Part shown: positions 33,654 to 37,469 of the stretch, one piece after another | Position numbering within the stretch: position 1 is the stretch's first letter | Layout of the letters: each line of letters starts with the position of its first letter | NCBI GenBank assembly: GCA_035315885.1 | Contig: DATFXM010000136.1 | Span: forward strand, 1 to 37,469 | From: DATFXM01 sp035315885 | GTDB taxonomy: Bacteria > Acidobacteriota > Blastocatellia > UBA7656 | Direction of reading: 5' to 3' | DNA length: 37,469 bases | The notes under the pieces: generated by a model | Told to the model about the DNA's origin: nothing | Database searches by the model: none | Seen by the model: only the letters and a program-made list of their open reading frames with translations | Program-made: the position numbers and the translations under genes

Positions 33654-34838
33654 TCATCCCCAGCGCGGTGTTTCGTCTGGATTGATTCCCAAGGTCAGTT
33701 TTGCTACAAGCTCGTGCGTGAGAGCCGAATTCGCGGGGTGGATGCGGCCCAGCCGCGCGTCCCGGAAGAGCCGTTCAAATGGCCCGCGTGCAAAGATGCC
33801 AAACCCGCCCGCTAGATCGAGCGCGGTGTCGATGATCCGCCACGCGCCCTCGACCACTCGGTATTTCGTGCCGACGATCTTAATCACCCACGCCTGACCG
33901 TGGTCCACTCCCGCAGACCACTCGTCCACGAGCCGGTCGAGCTGCGGCCCAAGAGACTCAAACTCGATCACCATCTCGGCAACGCTATGCTGAATCTCGG
34001 CGTGATAAGCCATCGAGCGGGACAAGCCGATGGACTTCTTCTTCTTCACGTTCTCAACCGTGAGATCAATGGCTCGCTTCGCCATTCCGTAATAAACTGC
34101 CGCGAACCCGCCAAGCGCCCACGCAAAGGCACTCAGCATGAACTGGTCCAGGCCGGCCGCACCCGCCGGCAGTATGCGGGCAATGTACTTATCGGGGACA
34201 AACGCGCCCTCCAGTATCGTGTCTTCGCTCGCGGTCGGGCGCATCCCTAGAACGTCCCAGACTTTTTCAATTCGATAACCTTTTGTGTCCCGCGGCATGA
34301 ATGCGTGAACGATCTTAGGCGCGGCAGGGTCGCTGGTGTCCATCCCGTGCATACCTAAGAATGTCCACACCGGCGACAAGCTGCCAAATGATTTGTGACC
34401 GGTGAACCGATATCCCCCGTCGACTCGTTCTGCTTTCGACGTCGAGAGCAGCAGTGGGATATCATTGCCCGATTCGGCATGGCCGGCCGCAAAAACCTCG
34501 CCGTTCAACGCACCCTTCAGCATCCATTCGAGAGACTTGTCTCCGGATCTCCACAAGTCCGCGGCCACCCCAACCCAGTAGAGGTGCATGTTTATCGCCA
34601 GCGCGGTCGCAGGAGCGTGATAAGCGAGCCTTCTCTGTTCCCGAGAAATCGCCGCAAGGCTCATCCCTGGTCCGCCCAGCTCCCGAGGCACCCCGATCGC
34701 GAGGTATCCGGCGTCGCGAAGCTCCTGAAAGTCTTCGGTGAAAAAACGGTTTTCACGGTCGTAGCCGGGTGCCCGTTCTAAACAACGCTTCAACAACTCG
34801 TCTGATAAGACTTGATCTTCTCGTTTTGCCTGGACCAC
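33654..34838 (-). CDS. Acyl-CoA dehydrogenase-like flavoprotein
   Basis: A 394-residue protein with the full three-part ACAD fold: N-terminal helices (ELRDAGYLAIGVPRELGGPGMS), a central beta domain (FAAGHAESGNDIPLL, GYRFTGHKSFGSLSPV) and C-terminal helices ending FARGPFERLFRDARLGRIHPANSALTHEL. Family members oxidise acyl-CoA at C2-C3 with FAD. The C-terminal segment that usually reads R-x6-EG-x-N with the catalytic Glu here reads HPANSALTHEL, so the base is displaced or missing; related FMN monooxygenases and 'ACAD-like' proteins share this. The substrate is unknown. The start is GTG with GGAGG 7 nt upstream. Two tandem palindromes lie just before it. Confidence 0.85.
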   Translation of the reverse strand: MVQAKREDQVLSDELLKRCLERAPGYDRENRFFTEDFQELRDAGYLAIGVPRELGGPGMSLAAISREQRRLAYHAPATALAINMHLYWVGVAADLWRSGDKSLEWMLKGALNGEVFAAGHAESGNDIPLLLSTSKAERVDGGYRFTGHKSFGSLSPVWTFLGMHGMDTSDPAAPKIVHAFMPRDTKGYRIEKVWDVLGMRPTASEDTILEGAFVPDKYIARILPAGAAGLDQFMLSAFAWALGGFAAVYYGMAKRAIDLTVENVKKKKSIGLSRSMAYHAEIQHSVAEMVIEFESLGPQLDRLVDEWSAGVDHGQAWVIKIVGTKYRVVEGAWRIIDTALDLAGGFGIFARGPFERLFRDARLGRIHPANSALTHELVAKLTLGINPDETPRWG

Positions 34839-34855
34839 TGGTATGCCTCCTTTTA

Positions 34856-34890
34856 CGCGAGTAACTCGCGCTTTCCGCGAGTAACTCGCG
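34856..34890. promoter_or_regulatory. Twin 15-bp palindromes, likely operator of the acyl-CoA dehydrogenase gene
   Basis: CGCGAGTAACTCGCG occurs twice (34856-34870 and 34876-34890), each a perfect palindrome around a central A. Their centres are 20 bp apart, two helical turns, so two dimers could sit on one DNA face. They lie 18-52 bp upstream of the GTG start on the minus strand. The pattern is typical of TetR/FadR-type repressor sites. The remaining part of 34839-35058 shows no gene. Confidence 0.55.
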
Positions 34891-35058
34891 AATTGCGCTC
34901 TATTTCTATAAGCGAAATTATCTGCGAGCAGGTATCACGCAGACTATGAACGTGTTGAATGCGAAGCCGCAGACAGCGTGACAAAAAAGACCTCACCAGC
35001 CCGGTCACTGGCCTTTGCGGCTTCGTTCTAGGTGCGGCTTGGTTAAGAATTATTCAGA

Positions 35059-36345
35059 TCAGCGATTCTCCATCTTCCGGTAATCGCGCTTCTCCGAACC
35101 CAGGTAGATTTGTCTTGGGCGCGCAATCTTCTGCTCGCTATCGAGCAGCATCTCCTCCCATTGCGCCAGCCAGCCCGACGTTCGTGGGATCGCAAAAAGC
35201 ACCGGGAACATGTCGACCGGGAACTTCATGGCCTGATAAATAATTCCTGAATAGAAGTCCACGTTCGGGTACAGCTTGCGGCTTACGAAATAGTCGTCTT
35301 CAAGGGCGATCCGCTCCAGCTCGATTGCTATGTCCAGAATCGGATTCTTTCCGGTTACGTCGAACACCTCGTACGCTACCTGTTTGATTATTCTTGCGCG
35401 CGGGTCGTAGTTCTTGTAGACGCGGTGTCCGAAGCCCATAAGCCGCACTTCTCCGGCCTTCACCTTCTTCATGTATTCCGGAACTTTGCTCAGCGAACCG
35501 ATCTCGTTCAACATCCTGAGGACCGCCTCGTTGGCACCACCGTGAAGCGGTCCGTACAGCGCCGCAGCGGCGCCGGCGATCGCCGAGAATGGGTCCACCT
35601 GAGAGCTTCCAATGCTGCGCATTGCGTTCGTACTGCAGTTTTGTTCGTGATCTGCGTGCAGAATGAACAGAACATCAAGCGCGCGTTCGAGCGCTGGATT
35701 CGGCTTGTACTTGAGCTCGGTCATCTTGAACATCATGCTCAAGAAATTGCCGGAGTAGCTCAGATCGTTGTCCGGATAGACGTAAGGCATACCAACGCTG
35801 TGACGATATGCAAACGCGGCCAGCGTCGGCATTTTTGCGATCAGGCGCTCGATTTCCTTCTTGCGCATCTCCGTGTCGAAGATGTGCTTGGCATCGGGAT
35901 AAAACGTGGACAGCGCGCCAACCATTCCAACCAGCATGCCCATCGGATGAGCATCGTAGTGAAAGCCGTCCATCACCTTCTTGATGTTCTCGTTTATGAA
36001 GGTGTGATGCGTGATGTTGTATCTCCACTCCTCCAGTTGCTGGCTGTTGGGCAGCTCGCCGTTCAACAGCAGATATGCCACTTCCAGATAGTTGCTCTGT
36101 TCGGCAAGCTGCTCGATCGGATATCCGCGGTACTCCAGAATGCCCTTATCGCCGTCGATGAAGGTGATCCGGCTCTTGCAGGAAGCCGTGTTCATGAACG
36201 CCGGATCGTAGCTCATCAACCCGAAGTCGTCGTCGTTCACCTTGATCTGGCGCAGGTCTTTTGCGTGGATAGCGCCTTCTTCGATCGGTAATTCGTATTT
36301 TTTGCCCGTCCGGTTATCGATGACGGTCAATGTCTCTGTTCCCAT
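35059..36345 (-). CDS. gltA: Citrate synthase
   Basis: Condenses acetyl-CoA and oxaloacetate to citrate, entering the TCA cycle. At 428 residues it has the length of the large hexameric (type II) form. Active-site residues are visible in LFILHADHEQN (H230/H233), GPLHGGANEAV (H268), MGFGHRVYKNYDPRA (H307) and NVDFYSG (D363). The N-terminal strand region (LTVIDNRTGKKYELPIEEGAI) is standard for the NADH-sensitive-type sequences. Start ATG at 36345 has a strong RBS (AGGAGGTGG). No adjacent TCA genes. It is divergent from the BNR-repeat gene, with a 255-bp spacer. Confidence 0.97.
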   Translation of the reverse strand: MGTETLTVIDNRTGKKYELPIEEGAIHAKDLRQIKVNDDDFGLMSYDPAFMNTASCKSRITFIDGDKGILEYRGYPIEQLAEQSNYLEVAYLLLNGELPNSQQLEEWRYNITHHTFINENIKKVMDGFHYDAHPMGMLVGMVGALSTFYPDAKHIFDTEMRKKEIERLIAKMPTLAAFAYRHSVGMPYVYPDNDLSYSGNFLSMMFKMTELKYKPNPALERALDVLFILHADHEQNCSTNAMRSIGSSQVDPFSAIAGAAAALYGPLHGGANEAVLRMLNEIGSLSKVPEYMKKVKAGEVRLMGFGHRVYKNYDPRARIIKQVAYEVFDVTGKNPILDIAIELERIALEDDYFVSRKLYPNVDFYSGIIYQAMKFPVDMFPVLFAIPRTSGWLAQWEEMLLDSEQKIARPRQIYLGSEKRDYRKMENR

Positions 36346-36467
36346 TCAATCCACCTCCTGCGTCGATCTGCCTTAGTCTGATACTGAAACCGCCTCAAGT
36401 GCAAGACTTGAAGTTAGATTGTGGGATGTGTGGTGAGGGATCGCCAGCATTAGGGTCACGCAAGCTG

Positions 36468-36481
36468 GTGACAGTTGTCAC
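36468..36481. promoter_or_regulatory. GTGACA-GT-TGTCAC palindrome between gltA and BNR gene
   Basis: A perfect 14-bp palindrome (6-bp arms, 2-bp centre) lies about 120 bp upstream of each divergent start. It is a candidate operator for either gene. Nothing else was recognised in the spacer 36346-36600. Confidence 0.35.
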
Positions 36482-36600
36482 ATTCTGATGGTGTTCTGTT
36501 TCCCCTTGCAAGCCGAATCACCTCTGTAGCTCCGGCCCTCTTGTGATAAATTCTGCCCTCAAGCTACAAAAACTCACCAAAAAAACACGGAGTCAGACTG

Positions 36601-37469
36601 ATGAAGACGACACTCATCCCGCTGGTCATCGCCATCATCTTGGCCATCGCATCGCCGCCGGCTGCGGCTCAACAGCTAGACCCTGGCCTTTATCAATCCA
36701 TGCGCTGGCGCTGCATTGGTCCTCATCGAGGGGGCCGGACCGTTGGCGCCGCCGGAGTCCCGTCTCAGCCGGGAGTCTTCTATATCGGCGTGAACAACGG
36801 CGGCGTTTGGAGGACTAACGACTACGGCCGGATCTGGACCCCCATCTTCGACGATCAGCCTACCGGTTCGATTGGAACGGTCGCAGTAGCCCCGTCCGAC
36901 CCGAACGTTATTTATGTGGGTAGCGGTGAGGGCCTTCAGCGTCCGGACTTATCAACCGGCGATGGAATCTACAAGTCGACCGATGCCGGCAAGACCTGGC
37001 GTCATCTGGGACTTCGAGATGGGCAGCAGATCGGGGCGATTATTGTCGACCCTCGCAAACCGAATCGCTTGTTTGTAGCGGTGCTCGGACATCCATACGG
37101 ACCCAATCAGGAGCGAGGAGTCTTTCGTTCGACCGACGGCGGCGTGAACTTCCAGAAGGTCCTCTACAAAGACATCGATACCGGTGCGATTGCGCTCGCG
37201 TTCGACCCATCCAATTCAGAAGTGATTTACGCGGATCTGTGGTCGGCGCGTCAGGGGCCGTGGGAGAACGGTCAATGGCAGGGACCTGGCAGCGGGTTGT
37301 TCAAGTCGACCGATGGAGGAAACAACTGGCGCCAGCTTAAGAACGGATTGCCTACATTCGAGCAGGGGCTGGGCCGCATCGGATTCTGTGTGGCGCCTTC
37401 CGATCCTCGCAGGATGTACGCTACGGTGGACGCGTCGCAGCAGTACGGTGGCATCTACCGGTCCGACGA
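36601..37469 (+). CDS. Secreted BNR-repeat / VPS10 (sortilin-like) protein, truncated by window edge
   Basis: The first 289 codons are in the window. The signal peptide MKTTLIPLVIAIILAIAS ends at an AAA-Q type cleavage site at about residue 24. The rest is a beta-propeller with at least four Asp-box (BNR) repeats: TNDYGRIW, STDAGKTW, STDGGVNF, STDGGNNW, spaced as in sortilin/VPS10 and sialidase-like propellers. The opening RWRCIGPHRGGRTVG is characteristic of a large exported family common in Acidobacteriota and Bacteroidota, often annotated 'glycosyl hydrolase' without proof. RBS GGAG lies 8 nt before the ATG. Function is unknown, probably extracytoplasmic binding or hydrolysis. Confidence 0.9.
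   Translation, partial: MKTTLIPLVIAIILAIASPPAAAQQLDPGLYQSMRWRCIGPHRGGRTVGAAGVPSQPGVFYIGVNNGGVWRTNDYGRIWTPIFDDQPTGSIGTVAVAPSDPNVIYVGSGEGLQRPDLSTGDGIYKSTDAGKTWRHLGLRDGQQIGAIIVDPRKPNRLFVAVLGHPYGPNQERGVFRSTDGGVNFQKVLYKDIDTGAIALAFDPSNSEVIYADLWSARQGPWENGQWQGPGSGLFKSTDGGNNWRQLKNGLPTFEQGLGRIGFCVAPSDPRRMYATVDASQQYGGIYRSD

Noticed and set aside
34983..35014. Possible rho-independent terminator of gltA (T6 on the minus strand)
   Set aside because: Only 4-bp stems can be drawn next to the T-run, too weak to call.

Overview
The window looks like a chromosomal stretch of an Acidobacteriota bacterium, most likely class Blastocatellia (subdivision 4) or a close relative. The clues are a 'VWFA-related Acidobacterial domain' protein, a secreted BNR/sortilin-like protein, a zinc-ribbon/FHA/Ser-Thr-kinase signalling cluster, and a candidate locus for ether-linked or membrane-spanning lipids. 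This placement is inferred from gene content. There is no rRNA or marker gene here to prove it.

Layout. 1-5373: a hydantoinase/oxoprolinase-family gene (3' end outside the window), a divergent secreted VWA protein, an ornithine cyclodeaminase-family enzyme and ATP sulfurylase (sat). 5596-10651: a signalling cluster of zinc-ribbon+FHA, zinc-ribbon+kinase+FHA, zinc-ribbon+RDD membrane protein, and FHA+GAF+SpoIIE phosphatase. 10767-14913 (minus strand): a double-GNAT acetyltransferase, a secreted glucose/sorbosone-dehydrogenase-like propeller and a PAP2 phosphatase. 15017-19867: two membrane-anchored VWA proteins, the first BatA-like. 20371-20685: a solitary IS1 InsA-like zinc-ribbon/HTH protein. 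21099-32344: the most interesting block, with three different radical SAM enzymes, an HgdB-like 2-hydroxyacyl-CoA-dehydratase protein, a giant double-ATPase activase with a DUF2229 region, and three small proteins. 32396-36345 (minus strand): a small conserved protein, a PNPOx-family protein, an acyl-CoA dehydrogenase-like flavoprotein and citrate synthase. 36601-end: a secreted BNR-repeat protein, cut by the window edge.

The 21-32 kb block. The activase (two ATPase modules plus DUF2229) and the HgdB-like protein together carry the domain set of clostridial PlsA and bacterial GeR, which convert ester-bound acyl chains to ether lipids. Here the set is split over two genes. The large radical SAM protein at 28063 has the plan of the Tes/MSS family, which joins lipid tails to make membrane-spanning lipids. 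I infer a locus for ether-bound membrane-spanning (iso-diabolic-acid type) lipids, with two additional radical SAM enzymes of unknown role. A near-consensus sigma-54 promoter (20982-20996) precedes it.

Intergenic DNA. Many gene ends abut arrays of 7-bp tandem repeats, often as facing inverted arms able to form long hairpins. At least three genes take their stop codon from inside an array. No tRNA, rRNA or CRISPR array was seen.
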